From Aplectana chamaeleonis (Eukaryota; Nematoda; Chromadorea; Rhabditida; Cosmocercidae), in assembly GCA_029168955.1 (NCBI GenBank), contig JAPDOI010000707.1, positions 1-64,000 of the forward strand: 64,000 bases of DNA. The letters run 5' to 3'. Below, one piece after another: positions 1-12,300 of the stretch; position 1 is the stretch's first letter; every line of letters begins with the position of its first letter. The notes beneath the pieces were generated by a model, which saw only the letters and a program-made list of their open reading frames with translations, did no database searches and was not told the origin of the DNA. The position numbers and the translations under genes were made by a program.

Positions 1-1683
1 AAGGTTGCCACAAATTCGGCGCACGCATGGTACAACACATAGCGGGGAGTTTGTCCGAAAGCCCATGGGAACCTATTTATAATGGGATGGGTATAAAACT
101 ATAGAGTGGGAAGTTTTTAATCACACACCGCTCTTCTTCGGGGGTCAGTGGCACACCAGGAGGTGAGTAGACAGGTTCACTGGTTATGAATGTATACTCG
201 CAATCAACCTACACGTCGGCTGTGGCATGAAACTCGTCTAGTGCGAGGGCTGCTCGTAGGATTTTGGAGAGGGGTTGAAACTTTTGGGACTACGAAACTT
301 TCATACGTCTAACGAAAAACTTCACTGTCCCGAAAGAGAAGCGGATCCCAAATCAGGTTCCCTAGATAGGCTATGAAGTGAGCTCGATGAACGAGTTGTC
401 CGTCAGAAGACCGGCTCGTCTGAACACAACGTAGCTGATGCTTATTTGTGCCTTTAGACGGATTTATGTGTACGCGAAGAGCGGCGAAACTATTAACTAC
501 GACCCCCGCAGCCGCTGTGACGCTTAGCATCGAGCTGAAAATATGTCTATATCGAGTTTGAGCTCCACAGTATTGCAAAAACAAAACAAGCAAAAAAACC
601 AGAAACAAAAAATGATGAGAATGGTAAGATTAAGGCGAACATTCGGGAAATGTTGCGAAACACTTTTGTCGCGAAAGCGCGATGCTTCGCTCCTACGAGG
701 GCCCGGGCGCGGTCGGTCCCACAGCGAATGCCGGCAATACAGTACGCGAGCGCCGCCCACGCCGGATTGGTTCGAGTGGCCTAAAATATTGAGTCGACTC
801 TCCTGCCACGGCCCGGTGCGGCTGCTCTTCGTTTTGTTGATTATCTCCTCTTTCCGTCACTAGTACAGTGCTTCGCTGTGGGGCCTTAGGGCCTTTAGAA
901 CACTACCATTCATCTCTTTAATGCAGCTGCTCGCGATGAGCAGATTGATGAACAGTTCATCGGCCGTATTCCTTGTTTATCTTCTTTGCTAATTCAGTGG
1001 TTTTCCGGTCATATGTTTCCTTATCTATGAACTATTGTTTTATTATCTGATCCCATCTTTCCTCTTTATCTTCGTAATATCTATATAGTATAAATAATCT
1101 AAATTAGCGGTGTACTGTTGTGTAAGCAAGAGGGGTATCTTTCGCTGTTATACCACAGTCTGAGTGCATATTGATTAGTACAGTGAGTCCCAAGTTGGGG
1201 ACGCAAAACATTCTAGAGTGCGGTAATGTTGTAGTAACATCCGCGTATTGCAGTATGTCGTTTGCTGGGGTATTAGTTCAGGTCGTAATATTCTGGTTGT
1301 TAGTCCACTGGCCGTTTCCCACGGACTGACGTCATCATGACGTCGGACCCGGGGTAAACAACCACTGATTCGCAACAACTTTAAAGGACGATAGCAATTT
1401 AGCGGGCGATTCACCAGCAAACAGCTCGCGACCCGCTATGCCACTTTCCTCGCGCTCGCGACCCGCCATACTCATAGCGGTTGCGAGCGAAGACGAGGGG
1501 TAGCTGGTGGCGAGCACTTCGAAACGACGGGTGAGCGGGTGGCAAGCCAGGCCCAAAATGCGCGGGGTGGCGAGCTCCGACTTCCTGAGAGCCAGTGCAG
1601 CATACTCCCGAGCGAGCCGTAGAGTCACCTCTACGTGTTTAAAATGGTCTCTCTGCTACTTATTCATGGTTAATCTCACAGAG
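1..1683. other. No supported gene
   Basis: Only short overlapping open frames without domain signatures or splice-flanked exons. A GC-rich patch with repeated CGCGACCCGC-type words lies near 1395-1560. I see nothing that supports a gene or a classifiable transposon here. Confidence 0.5.
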
Positions 1684-1925
1684 CTCTGAGCACGTTGATC
1701 TTAGCCTTGACAAATGCATGTTTTTGTTCGGCGTTCTTAAGAACCCTCAACGATAGATCGACAGCGAAGCCGAGCGCCGAGGGAACGCGCGGCGAGCCAA
1801 CAAACGCCATCCCATTTGACATCAGGATGGGTACTGTAATCTTCAGAACCCGGTGTGAGAGTCAAAACTGATTTTGGTGTAGAGACAGCGAGCATCTTAC
1901 TGACAGAGATACATTTCCAGTTTAA
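1684..1925 (-). pseudogene. jockey-like retrotransposon fragment (RT thumb region)
   Basis: On the minus strand this stretch matches, with the same order of words, the region at 30871-31110 inside the longer jockey-like copy. Shared peptide words include HPDVKWDG and a region ending in a K-rich tail after it. It covers only the part just downstream of the RT catalytic core, so it is a dead internal fragment. Both ends are truncated and no TSD was found. Confidence 0.7.
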
Positions 1926-3155
1926 TGGAATACTCATTCTTCCTGCTCGCGTCTATTCCTATGTCTCGATTACGTCACTGGATATTCATCTGCACAGGCT
2001 CCGGACCTTGATCTCTTGAAAAGGCTCGAGTGAATCTTCAAGAATTTCAAAGGTAGAACTTGAATTACTGAAGATGCTCATATGATAATGATACAGTGCA
2101 TTTTATAGTTAAAAACCAGATGCATGCACTCCTACAAAGTTGGATCAAGATCGCAAAAAAATTTATAGTGGGCTTTAGTGCGTGCCATGAAGACCTTGAA
2201 GAAAGATTCAACATGCCTCATCATCTGTCGTGACATCTCTGCGTTTCCTCATCACTGGTGGAGCTCCTCGACTTCGCTGCTGATTACCGAGCCACCCGAG
2301 GACACCTCCACCAATATGCCATCCCTGCAAGCATTACTAATGGAAATTCTCCCAGGCGATGTCTAAGAAAAAGAGGCAGGAAGAAGTACCACTCTAGAAT
2401 CAGATGAAAACGCATACCGAAAAGTGTATCTCTTTCTCCGGCGTAGATGAGGCAATATTCACTGAACATCGCGCTCTGAAAATAATTGAATAAGCAAACA
2501 TTGACACTTAAAAATAAAGTGTGCGGACACTGGTTTCAAGTTCACGCCGTTTCGTCACAAGCGGGGAGCGGCAGAACTCGTTGCGGATATTGTACTGATT
2601 GAGCCACAACGAATGCTGGCCACGCGTTCAGGAAACAGGGTCAAGCATCCCGTTGGATAGAATGCGTTCGTTGTTGGGGTCGCGCGAGTATTGAGGTGTG
2701 AACGCTGGGCGACTACGCGCAACTGCGTAAGTACGCGATTTTTCGTAACCAAGCTACGACGATTTTTTGTAGCAATCCCAGCAGCTTTTTTCGTGATCGT
2801 TTGAGTGCAGGTGATCCTATGTGTTTATTTTATTTCATTGTCTAAATCAAAATGTGTTGATGTTAAAACGCTGAAGAAAAGCAGCAACAAGATTGCCATA
2901 GCGCGAAGTCTATCGCGTCGGGTTGCGTTGTAAGGATGGACGTCGCGCGAAGGCTAATTGCTCGTCATTTCACGTGTATCGCGCCTGTTCACTGTGAACA
3001 CCCAGCGACGACGCGACGCTTGATCGATACGTATGCTAACTATCACATCGCGTCGCGATTGAACTCTGAACGCCGCCTAACAATGACCCCGCTGAATTCA
3101 AAGTAGGCCCGCCCGCTTTGCTGAAGATTTAAATGCTCGTCAAGATTGCAATTGG
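1926..3155. other. No supported gene
   Basis: No convincing exon or domain. Around 2890-3080 the sequence is rich in CGCG-containing words (GCGTCGCG, ATCGCGTCG) like those in other repeats of the window, so it may be an old TIR-element remnant. Nothing firmer can be said. Confidence 0.4.
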
Positions 3156-4349
3156 TTAAAGGCAGTGTCCACGATAAAAACCATGTCTGATTTTGTGATC
3201 GGCAGCTGCGGGGCCTAGCGCAACCTTAACGTTGGAAAAACTAAGAAAAAATGAGCTCGGAACGGTCCCCTACGGCCACCAAAGTTGACACCCGTCAGCT
3301 CGTCACACCCAGAAGCACTTTCCACGCCCACCGACGTGAACAAATGAATGCTCGAGATTGTGAGATGAGCGATGGTTTCGATCGAAAGCCCCGTTCTTCC
3401 TTTCTTCATTCTGAACTTCTTCTTCACCAGGTCAGCTCGCACATCGGCAAGTTACAAGCCTCGGACAACCTGTCCACCATGCTTCCTACTCAGAACTTTC
3501 CAGCCTAGGTTGTTGCGTCTAATTAGCCCGATTCCTGTTACATGCGTCTTTATAGGGTCGAAAACGTCATTTCTTGTCACTTGCACGTATGAAAGACGCA
3601 AGTAACATACGAGGGGCGTAGAGTGGTAAGAGCGTCTTTCGGAAGAGACCACAAAGACGCAAGTAACAAACCGTTTAGACGCAAGAAAGCTACTCAAAAT
3701 GTTTACGACGAGTGCGTCTTTCACAACTGATTGATTTCTCGTCGATAACCACTACATTTCACCTTTCCTGATAAGTTCATGTGTTTTCCTGATAAGAAAA
3801 CTTTCAGATTTTCATTTTGTTCGTGATTCTACTAACTATAACAAAAACAAGGCGGTAGCGTACGACTGCTGTCTTGTGCTTACTAAAGTCGGGACATTAA
3901 TCCCAGACATGACTTTCACACATCCTGGGCTTCTCAAGTATTCGCGGTGTTCGTGAAAATAAGGAAACCGCGGAGCTGTAGACGACGAGTATACTCGTCC
4001 GCGCGTACATTAACGCTTTGTCGGCGTCAAATCTAAAACTGTAAATCCACATATTACATAAAAAATTCGTGCGATCCGCAATTTCACGCCCTGAAATTCG
4101 GTTTGAACTTACATAGGCAACCTGATTCTTTCTGGTATACAGCGCAGTGCAAAAGTATAGGTCCACTATAAATTTCGCATTTTCGCTTAATTACGATTCG
4201 CGCTTCATGAAAATACAAAATTCAGTTACGCACAGTTACGTGTCCACGGTGAATATCGTCTCCCTAATTTCATCGAAATTTGAAACAATCGGTAGCTCAC
4301 TGCCGCATTGGAGTTATAAACGTACAGAAACGGGTCTAGAAGAGCACTA

Positions 4350-4795
4350 TTAGGCCATAATTTTTGCGTTTTCCGCGAAAAAAAAACGCAAACAAGCAAT
4401 TTTGACGCCCTTTCGCCATAACTCTGTTCATGATGGTCAATTTGAGAATCCGAAGAAATATTTGGAATCAGGATCGAGAGTACTCTCTTTTAGCATTTGC
4501 ACTATTTGGCATACTTTATACAAAGCATTTAGGCGTAACAGCATGGACGCATTCGCTCATAAATGCCTTCATTGCGAAATTGCGATTCGGGTTGATTGTT
4601 TCTTGTCTTATTTTGCATACATATCTTGTTGAAGAGGGAGCCATGTGTTATTCCAGAAAAAAAGAGCACACGATGCTGATTCCCAATATCTTGTTAGATC
4701 CCCAAATTGACCCTTTTGAACAGAGTTATGGAAAAAAGAGCGAAAAATGCTTTTTAGCGTTTTTTTTTGGGCCAAAAATGCCAAAATAATGGCCG
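4350..4795. repeat. Inverted-repeat unit inside the 2.17-kb element
   Basis: The left arm (about 4350-4433) starts GGCCATAATTTTTGCG and ends CCATAACTCTGTTC. The right arm (about 4718-4795) is its imperfect reverse complement. The AT-rich centre has a 119-codon open frame that looks incidental. Probably another nested MITE; its TSD was not determined. Confidence 0.5.
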
Positions 4796-5175
4796 GTATT
4801 GCAGTAACAAGGTTTCTCTGCAGTAAAGTATCTGCGAGCTCGAGGGATGAAACAATCTTCCTGCAGGAAGGTTAAATCTCATAGTTATTTAATAATAATC
4901 AGTAATAATCTCAATGTCATATGGTTTTGTTATTTTATTTGTTAACTACAAGAACGTAGGAACCTTAAGCTATCCATTCGAAGATTGGGCCGTTGCCGTA
5001 GCTATCATCATTCACATGTTGAACATCGATTGCAAACTCACGCGATGTACGGCGCGCCTCATAAGGGCAAGTCGTGGCTATTTGAAATCAATAGTTCAGT
5101 GGTCTCTCTCGCGTCCACAACAGCCGCCGTGACGAGGGCTTTGATATCTAAAGTCTATTGGGCACGCAGACGTGA

Positions 5176-5400
5176 TGTAAGGCGTCTGCGTGATCAGCGT
5201 TTGCTACATGCGTCTTTGAGGGATGATACAAGCGCCTTTGATGTAAGGCGCCTGCGTGTACAGCGTTTGTTACCAGCGTCTTTAAGGAATGATACATGCG
5301 CCTTTAATGTAAGGCGCCTGCGTGTTCAGCGTTTGTTACATGCGTCTTTGAGGAATGATACATGCGTCTTTAGTTCTAGGTATTTGCGTCTTTATGGTAT
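5176..5400 (+). repeat. 66-bp tandem repeat, ~3.4 copies
   Basis: The unit begins GTAAGGCGCCTGCGTG and includes TACATGCGTCTTTGAGG. It repeats with a 66-bp period, so the translated frame shows a 22-residue repeat (VRRLR...QRLLHASLR). It sits subterminally in the 3489-5657 element and shares the TGCGTCTTT word with the other end. It is more likely a binding-site array for a transposase than coding sequence. Confidence 0.75.
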
Positions 5401-5423
5401 GTAGCATGATGCTATCAGACAGC

Positions 5424-5616
5424 TACAGTTATAAACGGCCAATGTCTCACTGTCGATCAATGTGTACTCAATGACTGCGCGACCGCACGCGCGTTGGAAG
5501 CAGATGGGTTTTGGCCGCCGCGTGGCGGTTAAAACTCGTCTGCTTCCGACGCACGCGGTCGCGCAGCGCGTGGTACGCAGTCGACGGCGAGACATTGGCC
5601 GTTTTATGGCCTGTAC
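5424..5616. repeat. ~190-bp TIR MITE (ACGGCCAATGTCTC ends)
   Basis: The left end ATAAACGGCCAATGTCTC pairs with the right end GAGACATTGGCCGTTTTAT, and the GC-rich centre is itself palindromic around 5510-5540. A relative with similar outer ends (TATAAAACG...) lies at 6323-6484. Confidence 0.65.
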
Positions 5617-5862
5617 ATACTTATAAGGCGGAAATTAGCTAGGTGGAAAGTTCTGAGTAGCTCAATTTTGAGGACCATAACTCCATTCGCAGAAGGTCTT
5701 GTACGATTTTAAAGGCATCATTGGAATCAGCATGGGACCGTTTTCAAGATAGGCGGAAAAGCAGAAAAGCGATTGTTATCGTGAACACTGCCTTTAAACA
5801 GCGGAAAATGGGTTTTGGGGCCTTCCAGTGTCATATACATTGCTCTTACTCAAACTCAGCGG

Positions 5863-6301
5863 TCCGGTGAAATAGACCCAGTATTGAAGTCAAAGCAAAG
5901 CCGCTCATGTAGAGTGAGAAAGAGAAAAAATCGTCCGTTGTAAAACGTGGTGGAAAAGATCTTTTTTTCCCAAATGTTTTTTTCAGCCATGGTTTTCACT
6001 AGTAGAAGGCGGCAGTCGAGCAAAGGTGCATGTACTGAATGGTTATCGAAAACTACTTTAGCTGCATTTTTTTCCAGAAAAATTTTTCTTTTGAAAAAAT
6101 CCAGTCAATGAAGTTTTTGATAACCATTCAACAGATACACCTTCTGCTTGACTGCCGCCTTCCAAAAGTCAAAACCAAGGCTAAAATGCCATTTGTAAAA
6201 ACGGTTCCTTTACGCCACTTTTTCCAGCGGGCGATTTTTTCTTCTCACCCTACATGAGCGGCTTTTTCTTTTTCCTACTTCAATATTGAGTCTTTATCGG
6301 A
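5863..6301. repeat. Long foldback (~215-bp arms)
   Basis: The two halves are imperfect reverse complements over nearly their whole length. Landmarks are AGCCGCTCATGTAG on the left and CTACATGAGCGGCT on the right, and GAAGGCGGCAGTC with GACTGCCGCCTTC near the centre (about 6085). RNA from it would fold into one long hairpin. No coding capacity. Confidence 0.75.
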
Positions 6302-6322
6302 ACACGGAAATCGTAAGAGTAA

Positions 6323-6484
6323 TGTACCTCTATAAAACGTCGAAATTCACATCACTCGGGGCGCGAGCGGCACGCGCGACGCCTCGGCCTCCGTCTGCCC
6401 TACGCTCTTCTCACTGTCTCTAACCTCCGCTCCACATCAGCACGCGTAGGAACCAAGTGAATTTCGCCGTTTTATAGCCTGTAT
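6323..6484. repeat. ~160-bp TIR MITE
   Basis: The ends TATAAAACGTCGAAATTCAC and GTGAATTTCGCCGTTTTATA are inverted. The GC-rich centre holds GCGAGCGGCACGCGCGACG. Its outer ends resemble those of the element at 5424-5616. Confidence 0.6.
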
Positions 6485-7213
6485 ATTACACTAGAAGGCC
6501 CCCGAAAACCATTTTTGCTATTTGGACAATCGCAATTTTGACGAGCTTTTAGGTCGCCAGCGGTTGACAAACAAATTTGAATAACTCCTGCTTGTGTATG
6601 GAAACATTTTGTGGTGGAGTTGAATTACAGTCGAAAAACCGAATCGAAAAATCCGGCGGTGCGACCCCCAATTTTTTAAGCTTGGCGGCTACCCCACTTT
6701 GGGAAAATTTTCCAACATTGCTTGACCCTGTCGGGAAACCTTAAGGAAAGGGGTGGAAATTTAACGCCGCAAGCCCTTCTTATAGCCCGTCGCTTCGGCT
6801 TCAAGTCGAAGCGACAGACGATGTTGTTATGATCTCAAATCGCTCGTAGTCGCGACTTGGGATCGCTTCGTCCATCGATTTGAAATATCTCGGTGGATGC
6901 AACCTTGAGTAAATAAGACGGACAGCTACGGACGGCGCAGCGGGAAGAGAAAAAACAGTTTTCTCAACTATAGCTCATTTTCAATAAGACAGATACCTGA
7001 AAATTACTAGTGCCGCGAGTAGTCCAAGCGATTTTCCACGAAAGGGGTTGCAGGGGGGTGAAAATGGGTGCATAAAAGGAGCCCCTACAGAAAAAAGCGA
7101 AGTTTCGAACACGATGAACGCACAGGAAAAGTGCTGTAATAACAACACAACGTATGTCAGACACTTCGTGTAAGACGAGACTGCATGACTTTCGTGGAAG
7201 ACTGATAGATTTT
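6485..7213. other. No supported gene
   Basis: Contains words TTCAAGTCGAAGCGAC and GATCGCTTCGTCCA, which recur at 45340-45415, so part is an old repeat. It otherwise lies downstream of the candidate gene at 7214-7916. No clear gene. Confidence 0.4.
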
Positions 7214-7916
7214 CTAGCAAGGGTTAAGCACAAGGGATGGTGCGCGGAGTTCTAACTCAGGATCCTCCCCGCCCCTGAAGAAGCAGAATCAAATCTAATT
7301 TTCATTGTTTGCTCGGACTCATCACGTTCCATTCTGTACGCAGTTTTCAAGCAACCCTCGTATCGATTTGAGTTGAATATCTTACCGTTTCTGTGGTTGA
7401 AAAGCTTGTGACGACGAGCAGTCAGGTCTGAAAAGCAGACTAAATCAACAAAACCCACCGAACAGCTTTTAGTAGCAGGGAAACGAGTAGCACACCAACT
7501 CTGTAGGGAAGGAGTCTGCTTTGTATGGGAAACCGGATGATCGTTCGGCAGACCCGGCCCTGTGATGCTGGGACGCTGACAATGACGAGTGAGCAGCCTA
7601 AAAAAGAATGTGTAACGCTATGAATCATGCTGTGCCACCAAGACATACAAATTTGAACCAAAATACAGGCAAACTAACCTCCCGATCAGGACCCTTGTGG
7701 AACGAGCAATAATAAGGACTCTTAAAAACGGTTTTTCGAAAAAAATAAATATTGCAGAGATGAATTAAGACGGACAGCTCACTTTCAAACAACACTCTGT
7801 CGAAAACTTCCTTTGGCATTTCAAATGCGCAAAACTCGCACAACTAGGGCTATCGCATCGACATCGAATATCAATAGTCCGCCGTCTAGCTGCCACATTG
7901 TCCGAACAGTACTCTG
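7214..7916 (-). CDS. Candidate 5-exon gene, 3' part, Cys-rich; function unknown
   Basis: Five short blocks on the minus strand are flanked by nematode-like splice signals: 7783-7916, 7679-7720, 7494-7597, 7386-7439 and 7214-7274. Introns are 62, 81, 54 and 111 nt. The acceptors read TTTTTTTCAG, TTTTTAAG, TTTTTTAG, GATTTAG and TTCTTCAG. With a weak donor (GT|GTGCTA) after the third block the frame stays open to TAG at 7214-7216. The first block is Cys-rich (RCRCDSPSCASFAHLKC, then ECCLK, and YYCSF in the next), suggesting a small disulphide-bonded extracellular domain. I do not recognise the family. The 5' end is not found; upstream lies a TIR element at 8239-8779. The donor of the third block is uncertain and the whole model needs RNA support. 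Confidence 0.4.
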
Positions 7917-8238
7917 CTGAAAAAAACATGTCATTTTCCATAATTATAACTACATTTCCAACCATTCTAATACTACACAGGAGAAGAAATCTGGTAATTT
8001 AAGAATTCGGAGCATGGCAAAGACCCTCGGTAAACTTCATCGAGGGGTAGGATGGGGCAGCTCTGGACTTCAAGGGATAAAGGATGCCGCAAACCACCGG
8101 CCCGTCACTACCCCGGCGGCCAACACACAGGTGGGGCTAGGGAAATATAAGGAGTTCTGGGGCATTTGTGAAGTTTCTAGGGACAGTAAAATTTGTTAAA
8201 CTGTTTCTTGACAGAATTTCCTTCAGCTTACTTGGTAA

Positions 8239-8779
8239 GGCACCGGTCATAGCTGGTTGATTGGACGTATTCAGCCCGGTCTATACACATGAGAAGCATT
8301 GAAAATGGGGTGCGAAAACTCCGGTGTGGCCTGCCAGACCCGCCGTGACCTGCTGTAACTCCGCCGTTCGATACTTATGAAAAACATGGCCGGATGGTGA
8401 TGAGAAAACACCCGGTGTGACCGATCGGAGCCCACCGGAAATGATAACGATGGTTACGTGGCCAACTGGATTCGGTTCTGTTCTACAGAAAGATAGTGAA
8501 GACGTGGAGGTAGCAGTGTGGATAGCATCCTAGTCTAGGATCCCTAGGGATACGCAATGTTTCATTATCGGTCCGCTTACGCGGCATTTTCTTTTTCACT
8601 CCCGTCATCCACGTATTGCATAGATAGCGACCGTGTCGGCCACAACGCGTGTTTTTCTCAACTTCACGCGATCATGTTTTTCATACGTATCGACCGGGAG
8701 GGCTACGGCAGGTCACAGCAGGCCACGGCGGGTCACAGCCGTTCACAGTTTCGACTCTGCACAGACTATGATCGGGGCC
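8239..8779. mobile_element. TIR element with TAA duplication (PIF/Harbinger-type)
   Basis: The ends GGCACCGGTCATAG and CTATGATCGGGGCC are inverted and flanked by TAA on both sides (8236-8238, 8780-8782). Inside are words CCCGGTCTATACACATG and CATACGTATCGACCGGG, shared with the relative at 45439-45885. A 3-bp TWA duplication is typical of PIF/Harbinger elements. No transposase is visible. Confidence 0.65.
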
Positions 8780-9390
8780 TAAGTCTCTTTAACTGTTTAA
8801 GGAGGAGAGCTAGCTACTGGCAACCGGATGGCGTAGTGGGGATGTCGGTCTGCCCGCAAAGAGCCGGCGATCCGCCCGCACCAATTGTCTGAGCAATATA
8901 CGTTCCTTGAACACAGACCTGATACCAAAGACCGTGAAGACTACTCTCATCCGTTTCCCGGCCAAAAATTCAGAAACGGAAGTGGAACGCAACGGCCCAA
9001 ATAAAACCGGAAATGCATATACCAAAGCGGAAGCGGGTCATTACCGCACAGCCGTAACAATGGTCCACATTTCAATTATGCAGGCAGTCACCTGCCGCCC
9101 TCTGTCAAAGTTGGCCTTAATTCTCGGGTAAATCACGGTTATTAAAACCAATGAAATCTCACTAGGGCACGAAATTAAGTGCGATTAGATTTCGCTCGGA
9201 TCACCCCTTCCAAACCTGATCGAATTCTCCAGACATGCGAGGGAGTGTGTCAGACGTACGCAGTCTGAAATTTACGTACAAGGGATCTACTATTAGCCAT
9301 AGTAACCATTCCAAATGAAATGTACTCTTCTAAAACCATTATTGGGCGTACAATCCGAACATGCCATTCGTCACTGTCTAGATTCGCTCT

Positions 9391-12300
9391 TATGGAGGAT
9401 CGCCTACTCGTTGGCAAGAGCGTACACGGAAGAAGTCGTCTACAATGCCGTCATCCTTCCGAAGTCAAAGATCCTCGACTATACCTCCCAGATTTCACTC
9501 TTTCACGAGTCCTGGAGCCAATTTTTTCGGTCGCGGATCAGCATAAAACGGCGCTGCTGATCCGTTGTCTACTCATTCGTGCCTCAATCGAAGCAAACCC
9601 TGACCCCTCGCTGTACTCGATGGCCCTGCACCCAGTGTGGTACCTCAGACGCAGCAGGGGGCGTACAATGTATCAAGTTCAGGAAATGGGCTCACGTGAA
9701 GAAATGTTCCGGTCTCAAGTCTTTCAAGAATGCGAACATCTCATACGTGTGCGCAAAATGCGTCATCGTGCCAACATCTCAACCGCAACAGTCGAATCCT
9801 GACTCTTTGAAGGTGATTCAATAGAATATCAATGCTTTTCGCAACGAATCGGCGAAACTAGAAGCTCGCGCACCGTATAGGGGCCGAAATTGTGGGACTT
9901 CAAGAAACCAAACTGGATCCGAATTAAGGAGCACCCACTGTATGGGGCTATACATGCCTGAGAAATGACAGAACGAGTTCCGGAGGTGTGGCTTTTCTGG
10001 TCCGGAAACGACTTACAGTGCAGTATGATCACTCCAGGTACCAACGATGGCACGACGGAATGCATCTCCATAGCTGTGGAAACTAGGGCTGGATCACTTC
10101 AAATTCACAACATCTACTCTCCGCCAAGATCCTCATGCCCACCCTCATATGAGCTGTCTATCGCCCAAGTCTTGCAATGTGTGAAACCTACGGTCGTCAT
10201 GGGCGATGTCAATGCGCACAGTCCTCTATGGTCGGAGGGTGAGGAAGATCAACGTGGACAGGACTTAGAGGAGGAGATAGCGTAATCCAACTTTGTGATT
10301 TTGAACGAAGCCCCATACTCAAAAAGGAAGCCGACATATGGAAGACCCTCCTCACCGAACCTTTCGCTGTGCTCGCAGGATTTAGCATCGTCAGCACTGT
10401 GGGACACCATTAACACAGGGGCAAGTGACCACCTCCCTATCGTGATGGAGCTCAGAAGCGAGGCCCTTATTTCTCCCTCGCTGAGGACCACTTTCGTCAA
10501 CTTAAAAAAGGCAGACTGGTCTAAATTTGTGTCGGTGCTGGAACAACAGTCGGCTGATTTCGACTTTCGGACTACCCCACTGGAAATGGATAGATTCCTC
10601 ACATCAGCTATAAGAGCAGAGACTTTACAATCCATCCCCAAGGGTAGGCGTAAAGCGTTTATGCCGGGCCTGTAGGACACCGCTATGGACCTCATGTGAA
10701 AGATACGCGATTCGGAGAACGGATCCCAAAAACACCCGGATTTCAGAGCTGAACGGGAAATCACAGATGACGTGAGGAAGGACCGACAGCAGACATGGAG
10801 AACTTTCGTGGAAGGCATAGATCATCGTACAAACTCTTCGAAGCTATGGGCAACCATGAAGGCTCTGGATGGCCGTTCAGTGAAACCCAATCCCATCCAA
10901 ATTTTGCATAAGGGCAAACCGTTGAAAAACAAGAATGCGGCCAACCTTTTATGCAAACAATTCAGTTCGCCATGCCCTCATAAAAGCATGAAGTCGTCAC
11001 GAAGGACCTTCCGATGGATCAAAAACTTTCCGAGAGAAGACGTTCCCATCATTTCGACAGCCCTCATCGACGCCGCCTTGAAGAAATGCAAGCCGTCTAG
11101 AGCGTTGGATACAAGTGGTGTGGCCCCTGTAACGCTCAAACATTCAGGACCAATTTTTCGGAGTGCCTTAGAGCCCTTTTCAACAGAGCCCTGTCAACTG
11201 GACTGATCCCGGCGTCGTGGAAGGAGGCGAGAATTTTCCCACTCCTGAAGCCTGGTAAACCTGCAGAAGATCTGAACAGCTACAGGCCTATTTCGATAAT
11301 TTCATCTATGGCACGCATCTTTGAAAGAACCATTCTTCCTACGCTGGAGACGCACCTGCAAATCCCTGTATGGCAAAATGGTTTTCGAAAAGGCTTCTCC
11401 ACCACCACAGCATTGGTCGAACTTACCGGATTCATTACGGATGGATTGAATGAGAAGAGACCGCCAAGCCGTTTAATTATGGTTGCGCTCGACTTAAAGA
11501 AGGCCTATGACACTGTCGTCATCTCCATTCTTGTTCAGAACCTTGCAGAGTCATCCCTACCGAGAGGACTTGCGCGCTGAACCTCTAGCTACCTAAAGGG
11601 GAGGACGATACGAACAGAGTTCAGAGGCCGGATGTCGAGCGTAAGATTGGTGCGCTCCTGGGTACCGCAAGGCGCAATGCTCTCTCTGCTCCTTTTTTCT
11701 TACTACATCGCCGATCTCCCGACATCCGCACCAGAAACACGCCTAATCGGATATGCGGATCATTAAACACTGGTTGCATTAGATCCTGATGTGACAACTA
11801 GTGAAAAACGTCTGAGCAACTATCTCCCAAAGCTGACGGAGGCAATGGAAGATCTCCAGCTTCAACTTTCGATTCAAAAGACCACTGTCTCGTTTCTTAC
11901 AACACATTGTGTTCAAACGAGATGCGTGCCAAAAGTCTTGATAAATGGAACGCAAGTCACGCAAGAAAGAAATCCGACGATTCTCGGCTATCATTTTGAT
12001 ACTATGATGACTGGACGACTTCATGCGGAAGCTGTTCGCAAAAAGACGACTAAAAGAACGAACCTCCTGAAAGCGTTGGCGGGAAGAAACTGGGAACAAA
12101 GCCAAGAGCTGCTCACACTGAACTACCGTGCAATTGGACAATCTGTGAAGTCCTACGCGACCCCAGCCAACGTCTGAACGACTACCTCCAGAAGCTGACA
12201 AAGGCTCAGAAGACGACTGTCTCTCTTCTCACACGCGACGGGAAGCCTGGCAATGGCAAGCACGGCTCTCTTGAGTAACGAGACAGGAATCATGCCAGCT

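Larger units (their letters stand above)
3489..5657. mobile_element. 2.17-kb TA-type TIR element nested in the TTAA MITE
   Basis: The ends carry the inverted repeat CTCAGAACTTTCCA(g)CCTAG and are flanked by TA on both sides (3487-3488 and 5658-5659). The host MITE aligns across the site with its intact relative at 17340-17380, which supports a real insertion. TA duplication suggests a Tc1/mariner-like mechanism. Subterminal zones at 3513-3725 and 5176-5400 both contain many copies of a TTACATGCGTCTTT-like word in opposite orientations. No transposase frame was found. Confidence 0.65.
3160..5793. mobile_element. TTAA-type (piggyBac-like) MITE, split by a later insertion
   Basis: The ends read TTAA-AGGCAGTGTCCACGAT on the left and ATCGTGAACACTGCCT-TTAA on the right, so a TTAA duplication flanks a ~16-bp inverted repeat. 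Removing the 2169-bp insert at 3489-5657 leaves about 465 bp, close to the uninterrupted copy at 17022-17498 (477 bp), with which it shares internal words such as GATGAGCGATGGTTT and CAGAAGGTCTTGTACGAT. No transposase is visible, so it is non-autonomous. The piggyBac link rests on the TTAA duplication only. Confidence 0.7.

Noticed and set aside
4430..4789. 119-codon frame with hydrophobic stretches as a membrane protein gene
   Set aside because: Lies inside an inverted-repeat unit of a nested transposon; no start context, no domain.
8824..8890. tRNA or tRNA-derived SINE (GGCGTAGTGGGGATGTCGG)
   Set aside because: The A-box-like word is good, but the B box is poor and no cloverleaf could be folded.
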